From assembly GCF_000689395.1 (NCBI RefSeq), contig NZ_HG966617.1, positions 1,892,677-1,956,676 of the forward strand: a DNA stretch of 64,000 nt, in the 5' to 3' direction. The stretch is from Candidatus Phaeomarinobacter ectocarpi. GTDB taxonomy: Bacteria > Pseudomonadota > Alphaproteobacteria > CGMCC-115125. Shown in pieces: positions 44,151 through 52,435 of the stretch. Numbering within the stretch: the first letter of the stretch is position 1; each line of letters opens with the position of its first letter. Both the position numbers and the translations under genes were made by a program. The notes beneath the pieces were generated by a model. The model ran no database searches, was not told the DNA's origin, and saw only the letters and a program-made list of their open reading frames with translations.

Positions 44151-45407
44151 ATGGCTGACGACATTGCTGCACTTGTCGCAGACTTGCCCAGCGGCGACAC
44201 AATCGCCAATCCCTATCCACTCTATACAAGACTGAGACCGCACGCACCGGTGCAGGGCTATCGCGACTATCCACCCGGCACCGTGCCCGGTGAAGATGAA
44301 CCGGTGAATGCCTGGGTGCTGCTGGACTATGACCAGGTGTCCAAGGCCGCCCGCGACCACCGCACATTCTCGTCCCGTGACCCGCTGCAGGAAGGCTCAT
44401 CCGCCCCGACCCTGATGCTGGTGAACCATGACAACCCGGAACACGACCGCCTGCGCAACATCGTCAACCTTGCCTTCTCCCGCAAACGCATCGAAGAGCT
44501 ATCGCCTTATGTGAGCAAGATGGTGCATACGCTGCTGGACGAAGTAGAGAGCGCCAGCGGCGGCAAGGTTGAAGCCATGAGTGACATCTGCGCTGCCCTG
44601 CCCGCCCGCGTGATGGTGCATCTGCTGGGGCTGCCCAACGAGATCGCCGCCAAGTTCCGCCACTGGGGCACAGCCTTCATGCTGTCCGCAGACCTGACGC
44701 CTGAAGAACGCCAGACCTCCAACGTGGAGCTCTACACCTACTTTGTGGAGCAGGTGACGGCGATGGACGAAGCACTGGCGGCCGGCAAGGACGTGCCCGA
44801 CAGCCTGATGCGGGCGTTGCTGACCGCCGAAGCCGACGGCGAAAAACTCACCCGCGATGAGGTCATCCGCTTCTGCCTGACGCTTGTGGTGGCAGGTGCC
44901 GAGACGACGACGTTCCTGCTGGGCAATCTGCTGCATCACCTCGCCACCATGCCGGAGATGACCGAGCGCCTGCGCGCCAACCGGGACGACATCGAAGGCT
45001 TCATGAATGAAAGCCTGCGTCACTCCGGCCCGCCGCAACGCCTGTTCCGCATCGCCGAAGCAGACGTTGAAGTGGGCGGACAGCAGATCAGGAAGGGTGA
45101 CTGGGTGGCGCTGTTCTTTGCAGCAGCCAACCACGACCCGGCCATGTTCCCCGACCCGGAAAAATTCGATATCGACCGCACGAACCTCAACAAACAACTG
45201 ACCTTCGGCGTCGGTGTGCATCACTGCTTGGGCTCAGCGCTTGCCAAAGCCGAAGCACGCGAACTGATGAATGCGCTTCTGGATCGCTACGGCGCCATCA
45301 CCGAAACCGGCAGCGGGTCTGAGCCACAGCGTGCCAGCCTTCTCAACCACGGGCTCGCCACGCTCAACCTTCACCTGACACCAAAAATAAAGGACGCCGC
45401 ACAATGA
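44151..45407 (+). CDS. Cytochrome P450
   Basis: 418 residues, soluble bacterial class. I-helix [10 protein letters not shown] with the acid-alcohol type pair, E-x-x-R in NESLRHSG…R, and the haem loop [10 protein letters not shown] with Cys359. GGGGAGGA precedes the ATG. It hydroxylates an unknown substrate and needs ferredoxin or a reductase encoded elsewhere. Coupled by a four-base overlap to the SnoaL-like gene. Confidence 0.93.
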   Translation: MADDIAALVADLPSGDTIANPYPLYTRLRPHAPVQGYRDYPPGTVPGEDEPVNAWVLLDYDQVSKAARDHRTFSSRDPLQEGSSAPTLMLVNHDNPEHDRLRNIVNLAFSRKRIEELSPYVSKMVHTLLDEVESASGGKVEAMSDICAALPARVMVHLLGLPNEIAAKFRHWGTAFMLSADLTPEERQTSNVELYTYFVEQVTAMDEALAAGKDVPDSLMRALLTAEADGEKLTRDEVIRFCLTLVVAGAETTTFLLGNLLHHLATMPEMTERLRANRDDIEGFMNESLRHSGPPQRLFRIAEADVEVGGQQIRKGDWVALFFAAANHDPAMFPDPEKFDIDRTNLNKQLTFGVGVHHCLGSALAKAEARELMNALLDRYGAITETGSGSEPQRASLLNHGLATLNLHLTPKIKDAAQ

Positions 45408-45808
45408 GCCTTCAGGAAGACAACATCGCCGCCACCCAACAGCTGTTTGCCGCCTTCGGCGCCGGCGACATTCCCGCCATCCTGTCTCACTGCAATGATG
45501 ACATTCGCATCGAGTTTTACGGCCCCGACGACATCATCCCCTATGCGGGCATGTATGACGGCATGGAGGGTGCACGGACGTTTTTTGAAACCGTTCTGTC
45601 ATCGGTGGATATTCACGTCTTTGATCCGCTGGAGTTTCTGTCTGACAAGGACAAGGTGATTGTGACCGGTGTGCTGCACCTCACCGCCAAGTCGACGGGC
45701 CGGGACATCAAGTCCGACTTCGTGCATGTGATCACCATGCGCGATGGCAAGTGGCTCAAGTTCCGCGATTTCATGGACACCAATCAGGCTGTGAAGGCGT
45801 TCTCCTAG
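45404..45808 (+). CDS. SnoaL-like (NTF2-fold) protein
   Basis: 134 residues. [35 protein letters not shown] is the helix-strand opening of NTF2-like/SnoaL proteins, followed by the strands FDPLEFLSD and [15 protein letters not shown]. Overlaps the P450 gene (ATGA), so it likely acts on the P450 product, for example as an isomerase, cyclase or carrier; inferred. Confidence 0.82.
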   Translation: MSLQEDNIAATQQLFAAFGAGDIPAILSHCNDDIRIEFYGPDDIIPYAGMYDGMEGARTFFETVLSSVDIHVFDPLEFLSDKDKVIVTGVLHLTAKSTGRDIKSDFVHVITMRDGKWLKFRDFMDTNQAVKAFS

Positions 45809-45821
45809 ATCCCCACACGAC

Positions 45822-45916
45822 ATGTCATTCCGCGCCCTTATCGCGGAATCCAGCAAAGGCAGGTGGAGGGGCTCCGCCTGCGCCCTGGGCCCCGCGACAG
45901 TGTCGCGGGGTGACGT
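45822..45916. repeat. Dispersed repeat, family 3 (ATTCCGCG-type)
   Basis: ATTCCGCG / CGCGGAAT stem at about 45831-45849 and the CCCCGCGACAGTGTCGCGGGG stem near 45891-45910. Another intergenic palindromic family between converging units. Confidence 0.65.
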
Positions 45917-45937
45917 GTTTGTGGTGCGTTGAAGAAC

Positions 45938-46028
45938 CCGCACCCCCGGACGTGATCCGGTATCCACTCTCGATTGCCATGCAGTTGATCGTTTGCGAGT
46001 AGGCTCCGGATCAAGTCCGGAGATACGG
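45938..46028. repeat. Dispersed palindromic element, family 1, copy 4
   Basis: Same interior as copy 1 (ccactctcgattgccatgca…tgcgagtagg) with slightly changed ends (CCCCGGACGTGATCCGG; CTCCGGATCAAGTCCGGAG). Confidence 0.82.
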
Positions 46029-46055
46029 GTCGTGGGTGCCAATCAACAGCGCCCC

Positions 46056-46078
46056 ATTGTCCGGTTTAACCGGACAAT
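46056..46078. repeat. Family 2 palindrome
   Basis: ATTGTCCGGTT / AACCGGACAAT with one central base, as at 32492, 43902 and, with one change, 18277. Confidence 0.85.
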
Positions 46079-46103
46079 CCATCGGGCGGAGGCCGCATGG
46101 GTC

Positions 46104-46661
46104 TTAAGACTTATCCCCGCTCTCCATCATCACGATAGAATTCGTGATGGCCTGGAAAAACTTGATGCCTTCGCGGATGGTCGCTTCGTCCATCGGCTCC
46201 ATCATCTCTTTGATAACCTCGACGCCTCGATCCATCATGGCGGCAATGTGCTTGGCACCCTTGGGTGTCAGCCGCACGATTTTTTCGCGTGCCGAATTGG
46301 GGTCTTCTTCCTGCACCACAAGTGACAGGGGCGGCGACGCCATGGCCCGAATGGCCTTGGTGATAGCCGCACTGGAAATATCGAACCACGAGCGCAAAGA
46401 CTGCTCGATGTCCTTGCGGCGCATCATGGTGCCATTCTCGCCGGCCGAGTGGATGTGCCAGAGGACCGCCACCTGATGGCGGCCAAGCTCGCCCATCACA
46501 CCCTTGTCGCGCAGGGCGTCTTCCACCTTGATGCCGGCCTTGTAGTGGATGGGATAAAAGAAGCCGAGCAGCGCCAGCGCGGCTGCAGGCCGGTCAAAGC
46601 CCTTGCCGTCTTTGAGGCTGGGCCCCGATCTGGGCACGGACTTGGATTTTGCAGGCGACAT
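46104..46661 (-). CDS. MarR-type transcriptional regulator
   Basis: 185 residues from ATG 46661 (GGAG upstream). The winged-helix core shows VAVLWHIHSAG, a recognition-helix segment AAITKAIRAMA and the wing EDPNSAREKIVRLTPKGAKH. This order fits MarR-type regulators, although the N-terminal arm is longer than usual. It lies between the P450 operon and the PQQ gene and could control either. Confidence 0.78.
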   Translation of the reverse strand: MSPAKSKSVPRSGPSLKDGKGFDRPAAALALLGFFYPIHYKAGIKVEDALRDKGVMGELGRHQVAVLWHIHSAGENGTMMRRKDIEQSLRSWFDISSAAITKAIRAMASPPLSLVVQEEDPNSAREKIVRLTPKGAKHIAAMMDRGVEVIKEMMEPMDEATIREGIKFFQAITNSIVMMESGDKS

Positions 46662-46733
46662 GGGCGGCACTCCGATTCTTCCGGTGCGCCATCCTACCGC
46701 GAGTTTTGCCACGCCACCTATGGCGACAATCGC

Positions 46734-48689
46734 CTATGGCAGCGCGAAAGCAACAACCCGGTCATTCAACGTCGTCGTCGAGCGCGAATGCCCACCAGCA
46801 GAAATCACCACATACTGCCTGCCCTGCCACTCATAGGTCATGGGCGTGGCCTGCCCGCCACCGGGCAACCGGCCTTTCCACAGTTCTTCGCCGGTCTTGG
46901 CATCAAATGCGCGCAGATAATCATCCATGGCCGCACCAATGAAAACGAGGCCACCGGCTGTCACCAGCGGACCCCCGAAATTGGGCGTACCCAGCTCCCA
47001 GGGAATGGGAACCGGCGCCATGTCGCGCACCGTACCCAACGTAGATTCCCACGCGATCTCGCCCGTCGACAGATCAATGGCGTGCAGCACGCCGAACGGA
47101 GGCTTGTTGCACGGCAAACTGATCGGCGACAGCACCAGGTCGCGCTTCATGCCGTAGCGGGTGCCCACCTGGGCGCTGATTTCCTTGTTGGGTTCTGCTT
47201 CCTTGGCGGCAGCAAAGTCATCACGCGGAATGAGCTTCACCACGTGCAGCGCGCGCGAGGTGTTGACGTACATCAGCTGGGTCTGCGGGTTGAACGCCAT
47301 GCCACCCCAGTTGGCACCACCGCCGGAGAACGGGAACATCAGCGTCCCCTGTTCGCTGGGCGGCGTGAAGAGGCCATCGTTCCTGTACTGGGCAATCATG
47401 TCGCGGCAGGCCCCGCGGTCCCAAAAGGTGAGCCCCCATGCATCGTCCGGGCTGATGCTGTGGGGCACCAGCGCCGGTGGCTTTTGCGGCATGGGTTGGG
47501 TCGGCGACAGAACTTCCCCCGGCGCGCCGTCCTGCGGCACGGGCACTTCATCCACCGGGAACACCGGCTCGCCCGTGTCGCGGTCCAGCACGAACACGAA
47601 CCCGGTCTTGGCGACCTGCACCACAACGTCACGCGGGCCGTCGCCCTTGTTGATGGTCACAAGGCTCGGCTGTGCAGGCAGGTCATAGTCCCACACATCG
47701 TGATGCACCGTCTGGAAGTGCCAGCGCACGTCACCGGTAGCTCCGTCGAGAGCCACAACAGAATTGGCGTAGCGATTGTCGCCAGGACGCGCGCCGCCAT
47801 AAAAATCTGGCGAGGGAGACGACGTCGGCAGAATGACCAGGCCCCGCTCGTGATCAACAGACATCGGCGCCCACACATTGGCGTGGCCGGTCCGCGCGGC
47901 ATCCTCCGCCCGCCAGTTGCCCGGTTGCTCCGCAGCACCGCGCACCACCGCGTCAAACTCCCAGCGCGGCTCGCCGGTGCGGATGTCGAATGCACGCACC
48001 GCACCTTTGGGCGCATCCGCGCGGGCGTTGTCGCCAATGGCAGAGCCGACGACAACAACGTCACCCACTGTCACCGGCGGCGACGTAATCTGAAATTCGC
48101 CCGGCCACCACAGATCCATGCCGGGATTGATCTTCACCTGCCCTGTCTCACCGAACTGAGCGCACGGGTCGCCAGTGGCTGCATCAACAGCGATCACCCG
48201 GCTGTCCGCTGTCCCCATGAAGATGCGCGCAGCGCACGCAGCGCCCGGCTCGGCCTGTGTGTCTTCCCAATGGACAACACCGCGACAGACATACTGGTTG
48301 GCAGGCTCATAGTCCGTGGCGATACCCGGGTCATACCGCCAGAGCTCCTCACCCGTGCCCGGGTCCAGCGCGATGATTTCGTTGAACGGCGTGCAGTAGG
48401 TCAGGCGGCCATTGACCAGAATGGGCGTGCCTTCGGACGCGCTCTTTGCCACCGCCTCAGGACGCGTATCCATATCGCCGGTCGAATATTCCCACGCCAT
48501 CTCCAGGTCACCGACCGTGTCCGCCGTTATGTCCTGCGCTGGGCTGTATCGGCTGCCACCGGCATCACCCCCGTAATGCGACCAGCCCGGCGTCTGGGGT
48601 CGGGGATCCTGCGCCTGCACGCTGGTGACGGCAAGCAGAAGACCAGTGCTGGCAAACGCGACGTGGCGGATAAGCTGGGAGAAGGGCAT
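46734..48689 (-). CDS. PQQ-dependent dehydrogenase (glucose/quinate-type catalytic domain)
   Basis: About 651 residues; ATG 48689 is preferred because 48716 would run into the shared operator. Signal peptide ending SVQAQDP, then an eight-bladed propeller with repeated tryptophan-docking blocks (ALDPGTGEELW, AVDAATGDP, AFDIRTGEPRW). HHDVWDYDLPAQPSL is typical of the membrane glucose/quinate branch, but the N-terminal membrane anchor of those enzymes is absent. It therefore acts as a free periplasmic oxidase of alcohols or sugars and passes electrons to quinone or cytochrome; substrate unknown. Confidence 0.88.
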   Translation of the reverse strand: MPFSQLIRHVAFASTGLLLAVTSVQAQDPRPQTPGWSHYGGDAGGSRYSPAQDITADTVGDLEMAWEYSTGDMDTRPEAVAKSASEGTPILVNGRLTYCTPFNEIIALDPGTGEELWRYDPGIATDYEPANQYVCRGVVHWEDTQAEPGAACAARIFMGTADSRVIAVDAATGDPCAQFGETGQVKINPGMDLWWPGEFQITSPPVTVGDVVVVGSAIGDNARADAPKGAVRAFDIRTGEPRWEFDAVVRGAAEQPGNWRAEDAARTGHANVWAPMSVDHERGLVILPTSSPSPDFYGGARPGDNRYANSVVALDGATGDVRWHFQTVHHDVWDYDLPAQPSLVTINKGDGPRDVVVQVAKTGFVFVLDRDTGEPVFPVDEVPVPQDGAPGEVLSPTQPMPQKPPALVPHSISPDDAWGLTFWDRGACRDMIAQYRNDGLFTPPSEQGTLMFPFSGGGANWGGMAFNPQTQLMYVNTSRALHVVKLIPRDDFAAAKEAEPNKEISAQVGTRYGMKRDLVLSPISLPCNKPPFGVLHAIDLSTGEIAWESTLGTVRDMAPVPIPWELGTPNFGGPLVTAGGLVFIGAAMDDYLRAFDAKTGEELWKGRLPGGGQATPMTYEWQGRQYVVISAGGHSRSTTTLNDRVVAFALP

Positions 48690-48716
48690 GGCGTGATATC
48701 CCGAATGGTTGCTCAC

Positions 48717-48743
48717 TAATTGAATGAATGATTTATTTAATTA
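48717..48743. promoter_or_regulatory. AT-rich inverted repeat between PQQ and TetR genes
   Basis: TAATTGAAT (48717-48725) / ATTTAATTA (48735-48743), nine-base arms with one mismatch and a nine-base centre. The size fits a TetR-type operator controlling both genes. Confidence 0.6.
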
Positions 48744-48795
48744 ATGCGCGCCGTCAAGGGGTAAGATGCCTACGAAGCGAAATCAGTGAGTCGAC

Positions 48796-49515
48796 ATGCC
48801 AGCCAACAGACCGCCCTCCCGCCGCTCAAAAAGAGGCGAAACCCCGCAGGAACGCTTGGAAGTTGTGGCCCGGGCCGCTTTTGAGTGCATCAGCCGCACA
48901 GGCTATCTGCGCACCCAGATGGCAGACGTGGCAAAAGCCGCCGATCTCTCGCCGGCAGCCCTCTACAGCTACGCCAAGGGCAAGGAGGGACTGCTCACCC
49001 TTGCGGTTCTTCATGCCCTGGGAGATGGCCTGCCGGACGGACCGCTGCCCATCACACCAATGACACCTGACGAGATTGTTGATCTGAGTGAGAGGCGGAT
49101 TGCGCAGCTCGCCCACTGGGACACACTGACCGCAGCCTTGAAGGCAAAGACACCGCCGACCCTTGCGACGCTCAAGCAAATAGGTGCGGAGGCGTATGAC
49201 CTGCAATCCGCCAACCGCAAGGGCATCTGGCTGATCGACCGGCTGTCGCTGGAGCTGCCTGAAATTGAAAAGATGCAGGCTACCCGCATGCACGGAGCCT
49301 TGATGGGCGACCTGACACACCTGATCGCCAAATGGGCCGAACCGGGAATCGTGCCCGATGTCGCAGCCCGCAACGCCGTTGAAATGCTGGCCTGGCCGTC
49401 CATGCACCGGCATCGCGATGCCTGGCTCAAGCCGACAGCAGACGAAGCCCAGATACGCGAAACAGCGCTGCGTCAGTACGCGGCGCTGCTTGCTTCAACA
49501 ATTCGGAAAAAATAG
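48796..49515 (+). CDS. TetR-family transcriptional regulator
   Basis: 239 residues. N-terminal HTH: FECISRTGYLRTQMADVAKAADLSPAALYSYAKGKEGLL is the TetR pattern. A larger, variable C-terminal ligand domain follows. Divergent from the PQQ dehydrogenase across an AT-rich palindrome, so it probably represses that gene and itself. Confidence 0.9.
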   Translation: MPANRPPSRRSKRGETPQERLEVVARAAFECISRTGYLRTQMADVAKAADLSPAALYSYAKGKEGLLTLAVLHALGDGLPDGPLPITPMTPDEIVDLSERRIAQLAHWDTLTAALKAKTPPTLATLKQIGAEAYDLQSANRKGIWLIDRLSLELPEIEKMQATRMHGALMGDLTHLIAKWAEPGIVPDVAARNAVEMLAWPSMHRHRDAWLKPTADEAQIRETALRQYAALLASTIRKK

Positions 49516-49567
49516 AAGCAGCGCCGGGCAGGACGCCGTGCGGAGCGCCGGGCATGCAACTTTGGCC

Positions 49568-49891
49568 TTAGCCTTCGTTGGCGACCTGCTCGCGGGCCTT
49601 GACCATGAGTTCCTGCATGGTGCGGCGGATCTGGTGCTCTGACTTGTCGACGCTGCGGGCTTCAAGATCGCCGGCCACCTTGCGGTACACGTCCTCTTCG
49701 CCAGCTTCTTCGAAGTCCGCTTTGACCACTTCCTTGGCATAGGCATCCGCATCGTTACCGGTCAGGCCCATGGCCTCTGCGGCCCATAGCCCCAGCAGCT
49801 TGTTGCGGCGGGCAACAGCCTTGAATTCGAGTTCCTGATCGTGGGCGAACTTGTTCTCAAAGTCCTTGCCGCGCTTGTCTAGTGAACTCAT
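49568..49891 (-). CDS. DUF1476 protein, F1-ATPase zeta-subunit inhibitor
   Basis: 107 residues. RGKDFENKFAHDQELEFKAVARRNKLLGLWAAE is the conserved N-terminus of the alphaproteobacterial zeta subunit (DUF1476, PF07345), which inhibits F1-ATPase rotation in Paracoccus. It is an indicator of alphaproteobacterial origin. Divergent from purC. Confidence 0.93.
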   Translation of the reverse strand: MSSLDKRGKDFENKFAHDQELEFKAVARRNKLLGLWAAEAMGLTGNDADAYAKEVVKADFEEAGEEDVYRKVAGDLEARSVDKSEHQIRRTMQELMVKAREQVANEG

Positions 49892-50123
49892 CTCGAAACG
49901 CCTCTTGCCAAATGGGTGCCATGCTGTGGGGCATTGCCCCCACGAACAGACAGAAAACTGCCAAATTTCAGGGATTTTGACCATATGCCAGCCCTGAACT
50001 TCGGCTAGGCATAGCCCCCAATTTCCGCTAAAGCAACACGTGTGCACGGGCGCGCTTGAGGTCAAGTGGTCGCACCGCACAATCCGCCAGTTTTGGCGCC
50101 AATCCAAGATGGATTCCCAATTG

Positions 50124-50891
50124 ATGACTCGCCGCAGAAAAATCTATGAAGGCAAGGCCAAGATCCTCTATGAGGGTCCCGAGCCAGGCACGCTTGTTCA
50201 GCATTTCAAGGACGACGCGACCGCCTTCAACAACAAGAAACACGATCTGATCGAAGGCAAGGGCGTCCTCAACAACCGTATTTCCGAATACGTGTTTACG
50301 CGTCTGGGCGAGATCGGCATTCCCACCCACTTCCTCAAACGCGTCAACATGCGTGAGCAGCTGGTGAAGGAAGTCGAGATCATCCCCATCGAAGTGATGA
50401 TCCGCAATGTCGCCGCCGGTTCCCTGGCCAAGCGCCTTGGCATTGAGGAAGGCACGCCCCTTCCCCGCTCGATCATCGAATTTGCCTACAAGTCCGACGA
50501 ACTGGACGATCCGCTGGTCACCGAAGAGCACATCACGGCTTTCGCCTGGGCAACGCCCCAGGAAATCGACGACATGATGGCCATGAGCCTGCGCATCAAT
50601 GACTTCCTGTCCGGCCTGTTTCTGGGGATCGGCATCAAGCTCATCGACTTCAAGATCGAGTTTGGCCGCCACTTCGAAGGCGAGATGATGCGGGTCATTC
50701 TGGCTGATGAAATCAGCCCGGACTCCTGCCGCCTGTGGGATACCGCCACAAACGAAAAGCTCGACAAGGACCGGTTCCGCCGTGACCTGGGCGGGCTGAT
50801 GGATGCCTATCAGGAGGTGGCCCGCCGCCTCGGCATCCTGATGGAAAACGAAGACCAGACACCCCGCACGGGCCCCGTGCTTGTGAAGTAA
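50124..50891 (+). CDS. purC: Phosphoribosylaminoimidazole-succinocarboxamide synthase (SAICAR synthetase)
   Basis: 255 residues. [16 protein letters not shown] opening, [12 protein letters not shown]-like block, [13 protein letters not shown] and [12 protein letters not shown] are SAICAR synthetase signatures. An in-frame ATG at 50109 is also possible; the usual family N-terminus favours 50124. First gene of the purCSQL group. Confidence 0.96.
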   Translation: MTRRRKIYEGKAKILYEGPEPGTLVQHFKDDATAFNNKKHDLIEGKGVLNNRISEYVFTRLGEIGIPTHFLKRVNMREQLVKEVEIIPIEVMIRNVAAGSLAKRLGIEEGTPLPRSIIEFAYKSDELDDPLVTEEHITAFAWATPQEIDDMMAMSLRINDFLSGLFLGIGIKLIDFKIEFGRHFEGEMMRVILADEISPDSCRLWDTATNEKLDKDRFRRDLGGLMDAYQEVARRLGILMENEDQTPRTGPVLVK

Positions 50892-51045
50892 GTCTGGTCA
50901 GGTAGCTGCCATGCGCCCACCAGTGGGCACGCCGGTGCACCCGCTGATATTTTCAGCATACGCACCAACCTGATTCGAACCCTCGCCTGCATGTATCTGA
51001 CATGCGGCGAGCATCAAGGAGCTCCGCCAGAACCGGCTGGAGAAC

Positions 51046-51297
51046 ATGTCCATGAAGGCACGCGTTCACGTCACGCTTAAGAACGGCGTTCTCGACCCCC
51101 AGGGCAAAGCCATCGAAAAGACGCTCGGCAATCTGGGCTTCTCCGGCGTCGGCGATGTCCGTCAGGGCAAGGTCATTGAACTGGACCTCGAAGAAACCGA
51201 TGCCGCCAAGGCAGAAGCCGCCGTCAAGGACATGTGCGAACAGCTCCTCGCCAACACGGTGATCGAAAACTACACGATCGAACTGGACGCCGCATAA
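51046..51297 (+). CDS. purS: FGAM synthetase small subunit
   Basis: 83 residues. ARVHVTLKNGVLDPQGKAIEKTLGNLGF is the PurS signature. Forms a complex with PurQ and PurL. GGAGA five bases upstream. Its stop overlaps the next start (TAATG), coupling it to the inserted gene. Confidence 0.95.
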   Translation: MSMKARVHVTLKNGVLDPQGKAIEKTLGNLGFSGVGDVRQGKVIELDLEETDAAKAEAAVKDMCEQLLANTVIENYTIELDAA

Positions 51298-51746
51298 TGA
51301 GACTTAAGGCGCGATCAATCTGTTTCGTGCTGGGAGTTTGGATCAGTGTATCGACGGCGACAGCAACGTCTGCATCCGCCAAAAGTCCCTACCCTGATGA
51401 GACCCCAATCGTCGTATTGGACTGCACGCTCGGGTTCGATGCATTGGTCAAGATGATTGAGCAACTGCCGCAGTTTCTGAATGAAAATGGCATCCGGACT
51501 TACTCAGTAGAAGACCCCGAGAGACACTTCTTAATTGTGTCGGACGATCACCCTGCTGCACCGATGATACTGTTGTCGGTTTTCGTTACGATTGACGACG
51601 TCACCTACATGCAGCAGAGCCATTGTAGCTTTGGCGACCAGCAGGCAACCGATATCGTCATGAGCTGGACTAACGGCACGCAATTGACGGGCGGACAGGG
51701 CTTCACAATCTATCCCCCGATGGGCAAGGACTTCCAAGCTAGATGA
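51297..51746 (+). CDS. Secreted protein gene inserted between purS and purQ
   Basis: 149 residues. Hydrophobic signal ending ATSASAKSP, then a mature part of about 120 residues with two cysteines (VLDCTLGF and SHCSFGD). No family recognised; no link to purine chemistry visible. It overlaps purS by one base (TAATG) and purQ by four bases (ATGA), so it is translated as part of the operon. It is clearly lower in GC than purS and purQ, which suggests late insertion into the purS-purQ gap. Confidence 0.75.
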   Translation: MRLKARSICFVLGVWISVSTATATSASAKSPYPDETPIVVLDCTLGFDALVKMIEQLPQFLNENGIRTYSVEDPERHFLIVSDDHPAAPMILLSVFVTIDDVTYMQQSHCSFGDQQATDIVMSWTNGTQLTGGQGFTIYPPMGKDFQAR

Positions 51747-52435
51747 AAAGCGCAGTCATTATCTTCCCCGGTTCCAATTGTGACCGGGATACGCTGGTGG
51801 CGCTGGAGCGCATCACCGGACGCAAGCCGACACAGGTCTGGCACACGGAAACAGACCTTCCCGAGTGCGACCTTGTGGTCCTGCCCGGCGGCTTCACCTA
51901 TGGCGACTATCTGCGTGCCGGTGCCATGGCCGCCCGCTCGCCGGTAATGGCTGCCGTCAAGAAGCGCGCGGAAGATGGCGCCCATGTGCTGGGCATCTGC
52001 AACGGTTTCCAGATGCTGACTGAAACGGGCCTTTTGCCCGGCGCCCTGATGCGCAATGCGGACCTCAAGTTCCTGTGCAAGGACGTGCATCTGAGCGTTG
52101 AGCGCAACGACACAGCCTTCACCCGCAAATACGCGACCAGCAAACCGATCCGCATTCCCATCGCGCATCATGATGGCAACTATTTTGCGGATGACGAAAC
52201 CCTGGCCCGTCTTGAAGGCGAAGGCCGCGTGGCGTTCCGCTATGTCACCAAGGAGGGCGCGCCGAACGAGGACGCCAACCCCAATGGCTCGCGCGGCAAT
52301 ATTGCCGGCATCTATTCGGATGATCTGCGGGTGCTCGGCATGATGCCCCACCCGGAGCGGTTGATTGAGCCTGCCCTAGGCGGCAGCGATGGCCGCCCAA
52401 TGTTTGAAGGTCTTCTGGAGGCCCTTTCCTCATGA
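51743..52435 (+). CDS. purQ: FGAM synthetase glutaminase subunit
   Basis: 230 residues. [14 protein letters not shown] opening, triad nucleophile in [11 protein letters not shown] and the late HPER. Generates ammonia from glutamine for PurL. Overlaps purL by four bases (ATGA at 52432). Confidence 0.96.
   Translation: MKSAVIIFPGSNCDRDTLVALERITGRKPTQVWHTETDLPECDLVVLPGGFTYGDYLRAGAMAARSPVMAAVKKRAEDGAHVLGICNGFQMLTETGLLPGALMRNADLKFLCKDVHLSVERNDTAFTRKYATSKPIRIPIAHHDGNYFADDETLARLEGEGRVAFRYVTKEGAPNEDANPNGSRGNIAGIYSDDLRVLGMMPHPERLIEPALGGSDGRPMFEGLLEALSS

Noticed and set aside
10664-46078. Repeats as a possible CRISPR array
   Set aside because: The copies are scattered kilobases apart at gene ends with no regular spacers and no cas genes.
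46449-48719. Very long plus-strand open frame opposite the PQQ dehydrogenase
   Set aside because: Antisense of a clear propeller protein; Arg/His-rich translation without any domain.
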